Source: a virus. From it: a stretch of DNA of 43,618 nucleotides. The notes beneath the pieces were generated by a model. It ran no database searches. It was given only the letters and a program-made list of their open reading frames with translations, and was not told where the DNA came from. Positions 26,846 through 34,799 of this stretch are shown piece by piece. The stretch is taken from positions 1-43,618 of the IMG/VR virus record IMGVR_UViG_3300044995_000108. One strand, written 5' to 3'. The position numbers and the translations under genes are program-made. Position 1 is the first letter of the stretch. Every line of letters begins with the position of its first letter.

Positions 26846-28414
26846 TCAGGCAGTAATCTGCTTGAACAGTTCCAGGATAGTCTCTTGCGTGAGTCTCTTG
26901 GTGTCCACCAATTTGTAGATCTGCCACTCGACGGGATGGACTCCGATCCGCAGAACCGTCATCTTGCGGGTCTGGCCTGCGCGATTGAACCGCTCGATGA
27001 CCTGCAGGTACTCGTCGTTGGAGTAGATCGGAGCGTAGAAGACCAGGGTGTCTGCCTCGGTGAGGTTCAGACCGTGTGACATGACCTTGGGATGACAGAG
27101 CAGGACATGGGGGTCCGGCTGGGTCTTGAAGTCATGGATGATCTGATCCCGCCGCTTCGGAGGCACGTCGCCGTTCAGCAGACCGACCGACCACGTGGTG
27201 CTCAGCTCACGCTCCAGTGCCTGGATGATGCCCTTGAACGGCACCACCACGATGACCTTGGCTGCCGCCTGCTCGATGCACTCCTTCAGCACGGAAAGTC
27301 GCCCACTGTGGGGGATTTCGATATAGTCTCCGGTCACCGGATCCTTGATCGACCCGCACAGGATCTGTCTGATCTTGTTGATCCTGTCCGCCGCGTTGAC
27401 CGCCGAGATCACCGTGGTCGCCGCTTCGGCGCGCATGTGAGCGCGCATCTCCAGGAACGCCTTGTGCTGCTCGGGTGTCATCTCGGCCTGTCGATCCCGC
27501 ACAGTCACGGGCGGCAGGTCAAGGCAGTCAACCTTGCGGAACCGCACCGCCGGCCGCAGGGCCTTGTACGCGATGTCGTAGGCGTCATGTCGCGGCGCCC
27601 ACTTGAAGGTGCTGATCTTGACCATGGTCATGCGCTCGAACACCCCGAAGTACTCGGGAACATTCTGCGGACTGACCAGGCGGGCAAGCGCCCAGGCATC
27701 GGTCGGCGCATTCGGACACGGTGTGCCGGTCAGCAGCCAGAGTCGCTGATCCGGGCGGATCAGCTTCTTCAAGGCCTTGTATTTCTTCGTCTGGTGATTG
27801 CGGAACATCGACGCCTCGTCAACCACCACGAGGTCGATCTCCGGGTTCCTGCGCAGCGCCTCGGTCACGGCGGAGATCATCACCCCGTCGTGGTTGAGGA
27901 TGTAGATGTCAGCCGGCTTCTCCAGCGCTGCAAGGCGCTTCTCCTTCGTCCCATAGATCACGGATACCGAGCGGTGCATCAGCACGTCGAAGCAGTCGCT
28001 CTGCCACACCCGCACCATCGTGGACAGCGGTGTCAGGATCAGCGCCTTGCGCACCCGACCAGACTCCATCAGCCAGTCGATGGCCCAGAGGGCTGCAGCG
28101 GTCTTGCCGGTTCCCATCTCGGACAGGTTGAAGCACCTGCGGTGGAGGGTCAGAAACTCGGCCATGGCCTTCTGGTGTTCGAACGGCCGGTAGCGCCCGG
28201 GCCACCTGTAGTCCGTCAGGATCGGCGCAGGCACGTGGATGCCGAGATTGCGCAGCACCTTGACGCTTTCCAGCGTGTGCTGGGTAGCCAGGTTGAACTG
28301 GTCTCCCGGCAGCAGCTTGGAGCGCGGCAGCAGCTCGCGCAGACCAAGCGGGTCCTGAACCTTGAGCAGCACGCTACCCGTGCCCCGGTGAACGACAGCG
28401 GTCGCAGTCTGCAT
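26846..28414 (-). CDS. SF2 (SNF2-like) DNA helicase
   Basis: A 522-residue protein. ATG 28414 shares one base with the upstream stop (TGATG); a GTG one codon earlier is an alternative. Helicase motifs appear in order: Q-like RPFEHQKAMAEFL, Walker A SEMGTGKTAAAL, Ia LILTPLSTMVRVW, DEAD-type VVVDEASMF, III LLTGTPCPN, and near the C-terminus SHGLNLTEADTLVFY and motif VI IERFNRAGQTRKM. This is the SNF2-like set common in phages, usually translocases that remodel or unwind DNA in replication or recombination. It follows a VRR-NUC gene, an arrangement often seen in phages and suggesting joint action. Confidence 0.9.
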   Translation of the reverse strand: MQTATAVVHRGTGSVLLKVQDPLGLRELLPRSKLLPGDQFNLATQHTLESVKVLRNLGIHVPAPILTDYRWPGRYRPFEHQKAMAEFLTLHRRCFNLSEMGTGKTAAALWAIDWLMESGRVRKALILTPLSTMVRVWQSDCFDVLMHRSVSVIYGTKEKRLAALEKPADIYILNHDGVMISAVTEALRRNPEIDLVVVDEASMFRNHQTKKYKALKKLIRPDQRLWLLTGTPCPNAPTDAWALARLVSPQNVPEYFGVFERMTMVKISTFKWAPRHDAYDIAYKALRPAVRFRKVDCLDLPPVTVRDRQAEMTPEQHKAFLEMRAHMRAEAATTVISAVNAADRINKIRQILCGSIKDPVTGDYIEIPHSGRLSVLKECIEQAAAKVIVVVPFKGIIQALERELSTTWSVGLLNGDVPPKRRDQIIHDFKTQPDPHVLLCHPKVMSHGLNLTEADTLVFYAPIYSNDEYLQVIERFNRAGQTRKMTVLRIGVHPVEWQIYKLVDTKRLTQETILELFKQITA

Positions 28415-28818
28415 CACTCGCGATTCTCCACGAACGCCTCGGTCAGCACACGGGTGGCGTCCAGCAGCGCGGCGTTGTCAGAGACCTGAACCTTCTGTCC
28501 GCCGCTGGCCGCGATCGCAGCATCGAAGGCAAGCAGGAACGCAGCAAATGCGGGCAGGGTTTTTTCGGTGACCACGAAGGCGAAACCGCCCTCGACCGCG
28601 ACGGACTCAAGAAACGCGCGCTGCAGATGCGACGGCCTGTTCTTGCCGAACTTGGTCTCGACAGCCATGAACACTCCACCACGAAGCGCCAGAAAGTCGG
28701 CCACGCCCTGAGCGCCGAATCCGTTGGCGCCAGGCATCCACCAGAACCATCCATGCCTGGCGAGAAGCTTCCTGACCTCGGCCTTCACGTCCTTCTCGGT
28801 AGTGAATGTACGAGGCAT
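28414..28818 (-). CDS. VRR-NUC nuclease
   Basis: A 134-residue protein from ATG 28818, chosen because AAGGAG lies 6 bases upstream and the start shares one base with the upstream stop. The PD-(D/E)XK core is visible: early helix with E14 (DVKAEVRKLL), GVADFLAL with D41, and FMAVETKFGKN with E54 and K56, followed by SHLQRAFLESVAVEGGFAFVV. This is the standalone VRR-NUC form of phages, related to junction-resolving nucleases. It likely cuts branched replication intermediates alongside the SF2 helicase encoded next. Confidence 0.85.
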   Translation of the reverse strand: MPRTFTTEKDVKAEVRKLLARHGWFWWMPGANGFGAQGVADFLALRGGVFMAVETKFGKNRPSHLQRAFLESVAVEGGFAFVVTEKTLPAFAAFLLAFDAAIAASGGQKVQVSDNAALLDATRVLTEAFVENRE

Positions 28819-29489
28819 CAGTAGCTCCTTTTCGGCCTCCAGTGCTCGCAGTGCCTGACCGGACACCAGCCGTTGCAGAGCCCTGAAGGTCGCTCGCGCC
28901 ACACATCATCCTGAAACGCCTGACGGTACTGGCGCAGGTCGCCGATCATGTGGCTCCAGAGCTCCGGGATCATGGGCCGGGTCACCAGCTTGGTGTCCAC
29001 ATGCTTATCCTGTGTCCAGTATAGCTGCAAGTCAATAGTTGTCACGTCCGGGTGTTTGGTGAACACCCATATCGCAAAAATATATAGCTGCACCCAGTCA
29101 GGCTTCCGCTTGCCGGTCTTGAAGTCCACAATATCAGCGGTTCTGTTGTGGATGCGGTGATAGTCCAGCACACCACGCCACCAGACATCCTGATCGAAGA
29201 ACTCGCAAGGCTCGGCCCGCTTGTTCAGAGCGACCTTCTCCTCAGCCTTCTTGATGCCGGGCGCCTGTCGCAGCTTGTCGAGGAAGGGCTGATGCTCGAC
29301 CAGCATGTCAGGCAGCGGAGTGCCCTGGCCGATGAACAGCTCGAACGCCTTGTGAACCTGGTTCCCCCATACCTGCGCTTCGGTGGTCTCTTCCTGAACG
29401 GACTTGAGTACCCGCTTCTCGTAGAACGCTCGCGGACAGTTCTTGAAGTCGGTGAGACTCGTGTAGCTCCACGGCAAGGGTGCAGGCAT
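28818..29489 (-). CDS. Cas4/RecB-like PD-(D/E)XK nuclease with Fe-S cysteines
   Basis: A 223-residue protein from ATG 29489, sharing one base with the upstream stop. The core shows YTSLTDFKNCPRAFYEKRV with C18, WGNQVHKAFELF with the conserved His, RGVLDYHRI with the metal-binding Asp, and ADIVDFKTGKRK (D-x-K). The C-terminus has CNGWCPVRHCEHW (C205, C209, C214). One early and three late cysteines match the 4Fe-4S staple of Cas4, AddB and related exonucleases. Phage copies like this are thought to process DNA ends in recombination. No CRISPR array or other cas gene is present, so a CRISPR role is not supported. Confidence 0.88.
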   Translation of the reverse strand: MPAPLPWSYTSLTDFKNCPRAFYEKRVLKSVQEETTEAQVWGNQVHKAFELFIGQGTPLPDMLVEHQPFLDKLRQAPGIKKAEEKVALNKRAEPCEFFDQDVWWRGVLDYHRIHNRTADIVDFKTGKRKPDWVQLYIFAIWVFTKHPDVTTIDLQLYWTQDKHVDTKLVTRPMIPELWSHMIGDLRQYRQAFQDDVWRERPSGLCNGWCPVRHCEHWRPKRSY

Positions 29490-30025
29490 CAGAGCACCAA
29501 ACCCAGCACGGAGCGGATGCGCTGCAGATGGCGCGCCTGATCCACAGCGTCGTCGAGGCTGTTGTGATGGGTGCCAGACCGCTGGATCCTGACCTGCGGA
29601 GCCAGTGCCTTGAGCGTGCGGTAGCAGCGATCGTTCCAGTAGCTCCAGAACGGCTCGATGCCCAGATCACGATACGCCGAAGCCAGGATCACGTTGTCGA
29701 AGGCTGCACCGTTGCCCCAGACCTTCACTTCCTCGGTGCTTTCCGCCGCTATCTGCTGGTCACGCACCCACCGCGACAGGCCGGTGAGAGCAGAGTAGGC
29801 GTCGACCTTCCGCTCGGCCAGCCATGCCTCGCGTGCGGCGGTGTGCTCGGCGCTCATCCACCACAGGATGGTGCTCGTGTCGATGTGCCGTCCCGGCATC
29901 GACCTCGGCTCGATCGCAACGTGGAACCGCTCGCCTACGTCGGACCCCTTGGGGTCGAACACGCAGGCGCCGATCGAGACGATCAGGGCGTTGGGCTGGG
30001 TGGACCAGGTCTCCAGATCAATCAT
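29489..30025 (-). CDS. DnaQ-like 3'-5' exonuclease
   Basis: A 178-residue protein. ATG 30025 shares one base with the upstream stop, in line with its neighbours; a GTG six codons earlier (30043) is possible. The start MIDLETWSTQPNALIVSIGA carries the DxE motif (D3, E5). VWGNGAAFDNVIL supplies the second acidic motif and HHNSLDDAVDQARHL the third (H-x4-D). This is the DEDDh-type pattern of RNase T/DnaQ folds, closest in style to Rv2179c-like phage exonucleases. It may trim DNA or RNA 3' ends during replication. Overlaps suggest co-translation with the Cas4-like nuclease. Confidence 0.85.
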   Translation of the reverse strand: MIDLETWSTQPNALIVSIGACVFDPKGSDVGERFHVAIEPRSMPGRHIDTSTILWWMSAEHTAAREAWLAERKVDAYSALTGLSRWVRDQQIAAESTEEVKVWGNGAAFDNVILASAYRDLGIEPFWSYWNDRCYRTLKALAPQVRIQRSGTHHNSLDDAVDQARHLQRIRSVLGLVL

Positions 30026-30357
30026 CAGGTGCACAGCGCGCACTCCGAAGGCTTCTGGCTGCGGTTGATCGCCAGCTCGCCAGCCAGCGCCCGGTAGCCC
30101 AACCCGTCGATGTAGTTGTCCCGCTGGCGAGGATTTCCACGCGCGCGAGCGTCCTTGAGCAGGCCCATCATCATGGCCACGTCATGTGGCGTCAGTCGCG
30201 ACGTGAGGCGACCCTCAAGCCACCAGTTCCACGCACCTGCGATGCTGGCGAAGCTTTCCTCGGCGTCGCCATAGAGCGCCGCCCTCTCGCGCGTGATCGC
30301 ATCGTTGGCCTGCCGCAAGAGCGCGGTGCAGGAACGCTCTGCCGTGTCAGAGCTCAT
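30025..30357 (-). CDS. DUF6378-like phage protein
   Basis: A 110-residue protein from ATG 30357 behind GGGAGG, overlapping the upstream stop by 4 bases. It contains YGDAEESFASIAGAWNWWLE, LTPHDVAMMMGLLKDARARG and NYIDGLGYRALAGE. This 'YG....F..IA..W......LT..DVA.MM.LLK.AR.......DN.ID..GY.AL' pattern is one I associate with DUF6378, frequent in phage replication clusters and related in style to all-alpha NTP pyrophosphohydrolase-like folds. No activity has been shown to my knowledge. The end is Cys-containing (ECALCT). Confidence 0.75.
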   Translation of the reverse strand: MSSDTAERSCTALLRQANDAITRERAALYGDAEESFASIAGAWNWWLEGRLTSRLTPHDVAMMMGLLKDARARGNPRQRDNYIDGLGYRALAGELAINRSQKPSECALCT

Positions 30358-30536
30358 TTCGACCTCCCTTTCATGCGCGCCTTCCCATGGCGGACGAAGT
30401 TGCCGAACTTGCTCACCAGGGAACGCTTGCGGCTGATGTCGCGCTCGCGGCCATCCTCGTCGACCGGTTTCGGTGACTTGGCCGACAGCGGCTTGCACAG
30501 CTCGGCAATGGTGGGCTCGGACAAGGCAGACTTCAT
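30354..30536 (-). CDS. Small basic hypothetical protein
   Basis: A 60-residue protein from ATG 30536, chosen for the GGAG seven bases upstream in a leader (GGAGAACTGACATG) shared with other small genes of this genome. It starts MKSALSEPTIAELCKPLSAK and ends in basic SRKRSLVSKFGNFVRHGKAR. No known domain is visible. It lies between the adenine methyltransferase (one base after its stop) and the DUF6378-like gene, overlapping the latter by 4 bases. Confidence 0.6.
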   Translation of the reverse strand: MKSALSEPTIAELCKPLSAKSPKPVDEDGRERDISRKRSLVSKFGNFVRHGKARMKGRSK

Positions 30537-30537
30537 G

Positions 30538-31149
30538 TCAGTTCTCCACATGTGAAAACTTGTCGACTTCATCTCCCCACGCCGTCCATCCAAGGCGGCG
30601 CTGGCGTGAGAACATGTCGAGCCTTCGCGCAGCCGGCATCAGGGTCTCGGCGGCGATGTAGGCTTCATCAGGCTTGCGCGAGTGCTCCCGCACCAGCCCT
30701 TCGATGGTGATCATGCTCGGCTGGTCGGTCGCATCCTCACCCGAGGTCACCACGGAGCGGACGTTGCGCGACGTGCGCGGCTGACCGCGCGTGCCGATCA
30801 GGAACGGCTCGTTGGCCGAGCGCAGCAGGTAGCCGGTGCCAAACCCGATCTTGCCGGTTCGGGTGCGCTTCACCCAGGTTCCTGCAGTCTTGTAGGTGAA
30901 CCCCCACGCCTGCATGACTTCGAACGCCTGAGGCAGCATGGGGTTGGTCGCCCAAAGCCACAACAGGCAGTGTCTGGCCGCAACTTCGGCCACCGGCAAG
31001 GCAACGATGTCGAGCAGAGTCATGGTGCGATACTGACCACCGGCGCCCTTGGGAGTGATGCCCTTGGGAGAGCGCGTGACGAAGGTCCACGGTGGATCGG
31101 CCATGATCAGATCGAACCCGTCAGGCGGGCGAAGGGCGAGAAGGCTCAT
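30538..31149 (-). CDS. MT-A70 family adenine methyltransferase
   Basis: A 203-residue protein from ATG 31149, overlapping the upstream stop by 4 bases. The catalytic DPPW is at 18-21 within FDLIMADPPWTF. Other family features are YRTMTLLDIVALPV, LLWLWATNPMLPQAF (SAM-fold strand), YKTAGTWVKRTRTGKIGFG, RSANEPFLIGTRG and EHSRKPDEAYIAAE. Bacterial and phage MT-A70 enzymes methylate adenine N6 in DNA. Here it probably marks phage DNA, for protection against host restriction or for control. No restriction partner is obvious; the adjacent HNH protein is small and of a different kind. Confidence 0.9.
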   Translation of the reverse strand: MSLLALRPPDGFDLIMADPPWTFVTRSPKGITPKGAGGQYRTMTLLDIVALPVAEVAARHCLLWLWATNPMLPQAFEVMQAWGFTYKTAGTWVKRTRTGKIGFGTGYLLRSANEPFLIGTRGQPRTSRNVRSVVTSGEDATDQPSMITIEGLVREHSRKPDEAYIAAETLMPAARRLDMFSRQRRLGWTAWGDEVDKFSHVEN

Positions 31150-31433
31150 GTGTTCTTCTTCATGCTGCCGTCCGGGTTGCGCGGGAAGCTGCGGTTCTCC
31201 GAAGCAGACACCACGCGAACGTTCTTCAGCGTGTTCGCCCCGCCTTTGGACAAGGGCTTGATGTGATCGAGGTCCTTGCCATCGCCGACCTTGACCAGGC
31301 CCTTCTTCAGCGCAAGCCTGCGCAGTCGCTTGCGCTTGGCGTTCGGGCTGTCCGAACCTCCGATCTCGCCGCGCGCCCGGGCGGTGCGCGCTTCCTGCTT
31401 GTAATCCCTGACGTAGCCGGGCGGGCTAGGCAT
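31146..31433 (-). CDS. Small HNH-type endonuclease
   Basis: A 95-residue protein from ATG 31433 with AAGGAG 7 bases upstream; it overlaps the upstream gene by 8 bases. It is basic, beginning MPSPPGYVRDYKQEARTARA. The HNH-like core is KDLDHIKPLSKGGANTLKNV then RVVSASENRSFPR, with the DH pair and a conserved Asn. Such short HNH proteins, sharing the YVRDYKQE..TA..RGE start, are widespread in phage replication clusters. They may nick DNA or act in replication or packaging rather than homing. The exact substrate is unknown. Confidence 0.8.
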   Translation of the reverse strand: MPSPPGYVRDYKQEARTARARGEIGGSDSPNAKRKRLRRLALKKGLVKVGDGKDLDHIKPLSKGGANTLKNVRVVSASENRSFPRNPDGSMKKNT

Positions 31434-31602
31434 CGCGAGTCTCCTTCTCCAGAACGTAGCCAAGGGCCTTGAATCGCGCCGGGTCGTAGGGCTCATCGAA
31501 GGTGGCATACTGCCCCTTCAGCCGGATGAGTCCTGCCGCCTTGTCGAGGCTCAGAATCTCGTAGCGCGTACCAGTTGCCGTGTGTTTGAGAAACGCCTTC
31601 AT
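31426..31602 (-). CDS. Small hypothetical protein after DNA polymerase
   Basis: A 58-residue protein from ATG 31602, overlapping the DNA polymerase stop by 4 bases, with AAGGAGG about ten bases upstream. It starts MKAFLKHTATGTRYEILSLD and includes AAGLIRLKGQYATFDEPYDP, which suggests a small beta-barrel (SH3- or Tudor-like) fold. No function is known. The overlap suggests translation tied to the polymerase. Confidence 0.65.
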   Translation of the reverse strand: MKAFLKHTATGTRYEILSLDKAAGLIRLKGQYATFDEPYDPARFKALGYVLEKETRDA

Positions 31603-34415
31603 TCCTGCTTCACCTCCTTCAGCGTGCCCCATGTGGGGCCGACCTTGATGTCCCACGGCAACGGGATCGGAGGGCTGAATCCCCACGCCTGCCGGTAGGG
31701 CAAACCGGCCAACAGCTTCGGGACTTCGGCCACGAACCGACTGACCGCCGGGGTGGGCACGAACATGTAGATGCCGTCGTGCAGATCCCACGCGAAGTAG
31801 GCACCGACCTCACGAAGATACGAGGACAGGACCGCGATGGCCAGATACTTCTGATCCGCCCCGGTGCCCTGGATCCGGTAGTTGATCGCTGTGGAACCCA
31901 TCGCCCATCCCTGCCTTCCTTCCCAGTCGCCCGTGACCTGCACGCGCCGACCTGCGAACGTCTCGACGTAACCAAGCCGCTTGGTCATGCTGATCTGTTT
32001 CTGCCAGTATATAGGCACTTGCTTGTAGCTGGCTTGGTATGTCTTGTGTATCCACATAGCCTCTGGCAGTTCCATAGGCAAGTTATATTGCACGCGCGCC
32101 ACAGTGCAAAGTTTGGCCGCAGAAGTGCGATACTGGAGCGAAAGGTTTGCCACCTTGCCCAGCTGCCTCGCATTGCGCGCATCTGGGTCGTCGGCCTCTA
32201 CAAGCGCCATCAAGGTGCGATAATCCATGCCTTTGATCTGGGCGCCCATGAATGTGTGGGCATCTTCTCCGGGCAGGCAGAGTTGCAGCATGGTCTCGTC
32301 ACCAGAGGCGATGGCCATCCACCGGAACTCCTGCCCTGCGGCGTCCACCTCGACGATCGTGTAGCCAGGTGGAGCCTGCAGCGTGGCGCGGAAGAGCTTG
32401 TCCCGCTTCATCTGGTGCAGGGCGAACCCGGTCTGCACCGCAGAGGCACCCGACCCCTGCCTGGAGCTGTAGGTCAGGCGACCGGAGTTGCCCGTGATGA
32501 AGATCTGCCCATGGCTGCGCGCCAGCCAAAATCCTGTCTGCGTCACGGCACAGAACGCCTGCTGCGGCGCCTCGACCCAACGCGCGTATCTCGGTGAAAT
32601 TGCTCTGATGGGCCGCGCATCGGAGATGTGGCAGCAGTACAGAGGGCGGTATCTGCCTTGTGCCTGCGGCGCGCGGCGACTGGCCTTGCGACCTGTCAAG
32701 GCAGCCACGGTCAGCACCCAGTCCACGTTCTGCTCGATCGAGGACACATACTTGAAGCCGCCATCCGCGCGCTCCGATCCATCCCAACGCCGCACTTCGT
32801 CGATAAACGCCTGAAGCCCGGCAAGCGAGGTATCCAGCACCCACGGCCCGAACACCTTGCGCTCTGCCGACATCCAGCCAGGACGAAAGCTCTTGGCGAT
32901 CACGATCTCGGTTCGATCAGGGTATGACGAATACGTGCTGACCCGGTAGCGCACGCCGACAGCATCCAGCAAAGACTTGAGCCGAGCCACCTTGCGCGGT
33001 TTCACCAGCGTGAACTTGGTGTACCGGTCCGTGACATACCCATCAGCCTGGATGGCCACCAGCACACGCATCTGCTCGGGTGTGATCGACCCGGTGATCT
33101 GCGCATACCCCGCCACAGGGATATTCTTCACCTCGCCCTGCAGCAGCCTGGCCGCCGGCACGGTCCGCCAGCGCCAGGTCTTCTGCGCGAGATAGGGCAC
33201 TGTGTGTTCAGGCGTGAACAGGCAGTTGAACGATTTCTGCTGCACATGTACCCAACCTGCGGTCAAGTCACCCACGTGCCGCTCTGCTGGCAGGAACTCC
33301 AGACTCAGATCTGGTCGCGCCTGCATGATCTCGCCGCCAGTCCACTCGTCCAACCGGCACCAACCTTCGCGGGTAAGCACTTCGACATTGCCCGGCACGC
33401 AGTACGTCCCGAAGATATGCGCCATCGGCCGGGTGCGCCCGTCGCCGTTGTACTCGGCGCTGGCCAGAAGCGCTTCGGCGAACTTGGTGCGATTGTTCAA
33501 CGCCTCGCGATACTCGCGCAGCTTTCTGGCGCGCGGGTCGACGAAAGCCAGCTCGTGGAGCGTCTCCTTGTCGGTCGCCCGACTGACCTTGCCGGTCTTC
33601 CTGCCGGTGTTCTCCTTGAGCACAGGGAGCCGCCAGTCATCGAACAGCAGCCTGGCCAGCTGGGTCGGGGAACGGATGATCTGCTCGGTGACACCATGAG
33701 GCGCCAGTTCCTCAAGCAGCGCAGCCGCATCGTTCGCCAGCTTGGCTGACAGATGCCGGGCGGCCACGGTGTCCACAGGCACGCCCCGCAGGTTCGCCAG
33801 CGCCACATGAGGCAACATGTGCGCCTCGATCAGGGCCGCCTTCAGACGCTGCGGCTCTGCTGCCAGCTTCTGCCACCAGTGGCGTGTCAGCCGCAGGGTG
33901 AAGATGGTATCCCGGGTGTTGTAGGCGTGCAGCCGTGCAAGGTCCTCCGGCGCCGTGCTGTGGAAGTCGATGTCTTCCTCGTAGCCGGCATGCTCGGGCA
34001 ACACCTCGGCGACGCAAGCCTTCAACCCGTAGGACTTCTTGTTCGGGCGGTCGGTGTCGTACTCGGGCTCGATGAACCAGTGCCGCCACAGCAGCATCCC
34101 GTCCAGCCACTTTGCCTTGAACACGAGGTCCTCAAGCCCGTAGGCCAGCAGCCACGAGATGTCGAACGCAGTGTTCCAGCCAACGAGGTACTGGTCGCGC
34201 GCAATGGCGCGCTTCAGCATGTCGCGCATCATGTCCCGTGACGGGTTCAACCCGCCGTGCGGCACGATGCGCCCTCGAACCCGCTCGCACCAGACAAGCG
34301 ATGTCACCCATGCCTCGCCGGTCTCGACCCTCCACGGCTGCAGTGCGTAGGCCGGGCTGGTGCCGGATGTCTCGAAGTCGAACGCGACGAACTTCTCGTC
34401 CGCCCAGGCAGTCAT
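31599..34415 (-). CDS. Family A DNA polymerase with 3'-5' exonuclease and an intein
   Basis: The 938-residue precursor starts at ATG 34415 behind GGGGA. The exonuclease domain has FDFETSG (D13, E15), a GWNTAFDISW motif and YNTRDTIF. The polymerase motifs are GRLTYSS (after the intein), motif A VDAAGQEFR (D691, E696), motif B with R750, K754 and Y762, and motif C LHDG (H879, D880, G881). Residues 339-643 are an intein that splits the conserved T-x-GRL region; splicing would leave 633 residues, a usual length for compact phage enzymes. In motif C, Gly stands where HDE is typical, which is unusual. This should be the replicative polymerase, working with the primase-helicase and SSB-like protein. 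Confidence 0.93.
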   Translation of the reverse strand: MTAWADEKFVAFDFETSGTSPAYALQPWRVETGEAWVTSLVWCERVRGRIVPHGGLNPSRDMMRDMLKRAIARDQYLVGWNTAFDISWLLAYGLEDLVFKAKWLDGMLLWRHWFIEPEYDTDRPNKKSYGLKACVAEVLPEHAGYEEDIDFHSTAPEDLARLHAYNTRDTIFTLRLTRHWWQKLAAEPQRLKAALIEAHMLPHVALANLRGVPVDTVAARHLSAKLANDAAALLEELAPHGVTEQIIRSPTQLARLLFDDWRLPVLKENTGRKTGKVSRATDKETLHELAFVDPRARKLREYREALNNRTKFAEALLASAEYNGDGRTRPMAHIFGTYCVPGNVEVLTREGWCRLDEWTGGEIMQARPDLSLEFLPAERHVGDLTAGWVHVQQKSFNCLFTPEHTVPYLAQKTWRWRTVPAARLLQGEVKNIPVAGYAQITGSITPEQMRVLVAIQADGYVTDRYTKFTLVKPRKVARLKSLLDAVGVRYRVSTYSSYPDRTEIVIAKSFRPGWMSAERKVFGPWVLDTSLAGLQAFIDEVRRWDGSERADGGFKYVSSIEQNVDWVLTVAALTGRKASRRAPQAQGRYRPLYCCHISDARPIRAISPRYARWVEAPQQAFCAVTQTGFWLARSHGQIFITGNSGRLTYSSRQGSGASAVQTGFALHQMKRDKLFRATLQAPPGYTIVEVDAAGQEFRWMAIASGDETMLQLCLPGEDAHTFMGAQIKGMDYRTLMALVEADDPDARNARQLGKVANLSLQYRTSAAKLCTVARVQYNLPMELPEAMWIHKTYQASYKQVPIYWQKQISMTKRLGYVETFAGRRVQVTGDWEGRQGWAMGSTAINYRIQGTGADQKYLAIAVLSSYLREVGAYFAWDLHDGIYMFVPTPAVSRFVAEVPKLLAGLPYRQAWGFSPPIPLPWDIKVGPTWGTLKEVKQE
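32487..33401 (-). other. LAGLIDADG-type intein within the DNA polymerase
   Basis: This in-frame 305-residue insert runs from Cys339 to Asn643, with Ser644 as the next residue. Block A is CVPGNVEVLTREGW, block B is FTPEHTVPYL (T-x-x-H), the homing-endonuclease motif is VLVAIQADGYVT, block F is AFCAVTQTGFWLAR and block G is GQIFITGN before Ser. The penultimate residue is Gly rather than the usual His. Removing it restores a normal AHIFGTY-SGRLTYSS polymerase motif, so splicing is very likely. Only one clear DOD motif is seen, so endonuclease activity is uncertain. Confidence 0.9.
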
Positions 34416-34445
34416 GTGTATCCCCAGATGTGTGTGAAGCTGCGG

Positions 34446-34742
34446 TCAGGCTGTACGCCAGACCGCAATGCCCCGAACTGAACCGGGCGTGCCGATCCTG
34501 ACGACCTTGGGCGGTCCGTTCGGCGACATCAGCAGCGCCACGTCACGAATCGAGAACTTGCGGTCGAGCTTCTTCGCCGCGACCGAGACATGGGTCGCAA
34601 GGCTCTTGCGGCTCGGTCCCGTGCCTTCCGGGACGAAGAACATCTGCCCGACCTGCATCTCGTCCAGAGGATACTTCCGGCCAGATCCGGACTTCGATCT
34701 GGACGGAGGAGGCAGAGCGACATCGTCGAAAACCTGAAACAT
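34446..34742 (-). CDS. Conserved small phage protein upstream of DNA polymerase
   Basis: A 98-residue protein from ATG 34742 behind GAGGAG. It reads MFQVFDDVALPPPSRSKSGS, then KYPLDEMQVGQMFFVPEGTG, SLATHVSVAAKKLDRKFSIR and PKVVRIGTPGSVRGIAVWRT. The 'YPL..M.VGQ.FFVP' plus 'S.A..KL..KF..R' pattern recurs in small phage proteins near replication genes and resembles a small DNA-binding or regulatory fold, though no role is established. Its 103-base upstream gap holds the shortened form of the repeated palindrome and a weak promoter candidate. Confidence 0.7.
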   Translation of the reverse strand: MFQVFDDVALPPPSRSKSGSGRKYPLDEMQVGQMFFVPEGTGPSRKSLATHVSVAAKKLDRKFSIRDVALLMSPNGPPKVVRIGTPGSVRGIAVWRTA

Positions 34743-34769
34743 GGTGGCTCCTCATGTGGTAGTCTGCAC

Positions 34770-34798
34770 AAGATACCATAGCACAAAGCGGCGCACAA
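34770..34798 (-). promoter_or_regulatory. Weak promoter candidate next to the palindrome
   Basis: On the - strand, TTGTGC (34798-34793) is followed after 17 bases by TATCTT (34775-34770). Matches to the sigma70 consensus are only moderate (3 and 4 of 6). It begins two bases after the palindrome at 34801-34820, where an activator could sit. It would serve the 98-aa gene and DNA polymerase. Confidence 0.3.
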
Positions 34799-34799
34799 G

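Noticed and set aside
29018-29045. Promoter-like GTGACA and TATACT inside the Cas4-like gene
   Set aside because: Spacing is 16 and matches are fair, but it lies inside a coding region with co-translated neighbours; no independent support.
28818-29489. CRISPR adaptation role for the Cas4-like protein
   Set aside because: No other cas gene or array is present; Cas4-like nucleases are common in phage recombination clusters.
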